6,622 nucleotides of DNA from Acidobacteriota bacterium (GTDB lineage Bacteria; Acidobacteriota; Terriglobia; Bryobacterales; Bryobacteraceae): contig JAMCRM010000095.1 in assembly GCA_023380575.1 (NCBI GenBank), positions 1 through 6,622 of the forward strand, in the 5' to 3' direction. The notes beneath the pieces were generated by a model. That model was given only the letters and a program-made list of their open reading frames with translations. It was not told the DNA's origin and ran no database searches. The position numbers and the translations under genes are program-made. Of the stretch, positions 5,714-6,622 are shown in pieces. Every line of letters begins with the position of its first letter. Position 1 is the stretch's first letter.

Positions 5714-5893
5714 ATGGAAGGCACGATCAAGATTAAACTGGTACGCAGTCCGATTTGCACGCCCGAGAAGCAGAAGCGCGTAGTGCGCGGCCTGGGCCTG
5801 CGCAAGCTCAACCAGGTGGTGGAACGGCCCGATTCGCCGGTGTTCCGCGGCATGGTCAACAAGGTGCCGCACCTGTTGCGCATCGTGGAATAA
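5714..5893 (+). CDS. rpmD: 50S ribosomal protein L30
   Basis: The 59-residue product is the normal bacterial L30 length. MEGTIKIKLVRSPICTPEKQ is the first strand and turn, RVVRGLGLRKLNQVVERPD (22-40) is the signature helix region, and FRGMVNKVPHLLRIVE closes the protein. L30 binds 23S rRNA on the 50S subunit and is absent from some phyla, so its presence is mildly informative. The frame is open further upstream to 5585, but that region is rpsE; ATG 5714, with GGGG (5703-5706) 7 nt upstream, gives the family N-terminus. The gap after rpsE is 16 nt. Confidence 0.96.
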   Translation: MEGTIKIKLVRSPICTPEKQKRVVRGLGLRKLNQVVERPDSPVFRGMVNKVPHLLRIVE

Positions 5894-5908
5894 GGGAGAG
5901 AGACGAAC

Positions 5909-6352
5909 ATGAATCTGAGCGAATTGAAACCTCCCGCCGGGCAGACCCACCACCCCAAGCGCGTGGGCCGGGGCATGGGCTCCGGACTGGGGAAAACCTC
6001 CGGGCGCGGACACAAGGGCCAGCACTCCATCAGCGGCTTCAGCCAGAAGCGCGGCTTCGAAGGCGGCCAGATGCCGCTGCACCGGCGCCTGCCCAAGCGC
6101 GGGTTTCATAATATTTTCAAGAAGCAGTACGCTATCGTAAACCTGGGGCGGCTGGAGAAACTGGAAGGCGACCACTTCACTCCCGACCGCCTGCGGGAAC
6201 TGGGAGTTATTAAGAAACTGGGCGAAGGCCTGAAGGTTTTGGGAACGGGCCAGTTGTCGCGCGCCATCCGCGTCGAGGCGCACCTGTTCTCCAAGTCCGC
6301 CGCGGAGAAGATCCAGGCGGCCGGAGGCACCGCCCAGGTCATCGGCGCCTGA
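5909..6352 (+). CDS. rplO: 50S ribosomal protein L15
   Basis: The 147-residue product matches bacterial L15. The Gly/Lys/Arg-rich extended N-terminus, MNLSELKPPAGQTHHPKRVG then RGMGSGLGKTSGRGHKGQHS (21-40), threads into 23S rRNA. It is followed by GFEGGQMPLHRRLPKRGF (49-66) and the globular domain with YAIVNLGRLEKL (74-85) and the C-terminal pattern LKVLGTGQLSRAI...FSKSAAEKIQAAGG (108-140). L15 is a late-assembly organiser of the 50S core. GGGAGAG directly after the rpmD stop provides the SD, with ATG 5909 about 8-10 nt downstream. secY follows after 25 nt. Confidence 0.98.
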   Translation: MNLSELKPPAGQTHHPKRVGRGMGSGLGKTSGRGHKGQHSISGFSQKRGFEGGQMPLHRRLPKRGFHNIFKKQYAIVNLGRLEKLEGDHFTPDRLRELGVIKKLGEGLKVLGTGQLSRAIRVEAHLFSKSAAEKIQAAGGTAQVIGA

Positions 6353-6377
6353 GCCGCGCCGGGAAACGAATCGCAAC

Positions 6378-6622
6378 ATGCAGAAGTTTTTCGAAGCCCT
6401 CGGAAATATATTTCGCGTCCCCGACCTGCGCAAGCGGGTCCTTTTCACCCTGGCCCTGCTGGCGGTGTACCGGCTGGGTTCGCATATTCCCACTCCGGGC
6501 ATCAACCTGAACCGCTGGGAGGAGTTCTTCAGCCGCAACCAGGGCAGCATCTTCGGCTTCTTCGACCTGTTCGCGGGCGGTAACATCCGCCGGCTTACGG
6601 TCTTCGCCCTGGGCATCATGCC
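6378..6622 (+). CDS. secY: Protein translocase subunit SecY, N-terminal part (truncated by window end)
   Basis: The first 81 codons are present and the frame is open at the right edge. MQKFFEALGNIFRVPDLRKR is the cytosolic N-terminus; residues about 20-36 (VLFTLALLAVYRLGSHI) form transmembrane helix 1; IPTPGIN (37-43) and GSIFGFFDLFAGGNIRRLTV (57-76) with FALGIM are the periplasmic plug and start of helix 2. This pattern is diagnostic of SecY, the channel of the SecYEG membrane translocon. secY after rplO is its canonical place in the spc operon, linking ribosome supply to membrane-protein export. The start at ATG 6378 matches the family N-terminus, but only a weak GGGA (6361-6364) precedes it, about 13 nt away. 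Confidence 0.96.
   Translation, partial: MQKFFEALGNIFRVPDLRKRVLFTLALLAVYRLGSHIPTPGINLNRWEEFFSRNQGSIFGFFDLFAGGNIRRLTVFALGIM

Noticed and set aside
4768..6096. A 442-codon minus-strand frame, and another at 5612-6619.
   Set aside because: These are shadow frames of rplR, rpsE, rpmD and rplO. They have no family pattern, no SD logic, and overlap each other.

Overview
The window lies inside a bacterial ribosomal-protein gene cluster of the classic S10–spc type. All genes are on the + strand, with no gap longer than 25 nt. The order is: end of rpsS (S19), rplV (L22), rpsC (S3), rplP (L16), rpmC (L29), rpsQ (S17), rplN (L14), rplX (L24), rplE (L5), rpsN (S14, zinc type), rpsH (S8), rplF (L6), rplR (L18), rpsE (S5), rpmD (L30), rplO (L15) and the first 81 codons of secY. 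This order is universal enough that each gene is supported by both sequence and position. I see no tRNA, mobile element, CRISPR array, convincing terminator or internal promoter.

The DNA is GC-rich with strong G/C preference at third codon positions, and Shine-Dalgarno-like GGAG motifs precede most starts. A Gram-negative bacterium, plausibly of the Acidobacteriota (perhaps Bryobacterales/Solibacter-like), fits the flavour of S14 (MATTAKIAK start), L29, L30 and the long S3 tail. This assignment is from memory of protein style, not from a search.

Layout: 1-2320 is the distal half of the S10 segment and 2345-6622 is the spc segment. The two are joined by only 24 nt, so they are probably co-transcribed. 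Start-stop overlaps (TGATG at rplN/rplX, ATGA at rplF/rplR) and abutting genes (rpmC/rpsQ) point to translational coupling. The products are assembled into both ribosomal subunits. L22, L29 and L24 surround the peptide exit tunnel, L5 and L18 bind 5S rRNA, L16 and L6 sit near the A-site/factor region, S3 and S5 line the mRNA entry, and SecY is the membrane channel that docks at the tunnel exit.

The one striking anomaly is between rpsC and rplP. No stop codon separates them, and a single open frame of 447 codons (442-1785) encodes complete S3, a ~97-residue Arg/Gly/Glu- then Pro-rich linker, and complete L16. An internal Shine-Dalgarno-like AAGGAG and a triple ATG sit exactly where L16 should start. 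The codon where S3 would be expected to stop is TCA (1360-1362), one substitution away from TAA or TGA. This is either a natural fusion of a 30S protein to a 50S protein, a recently lost stop codon with L16 also made from an internal start, or a base error in the sequence.
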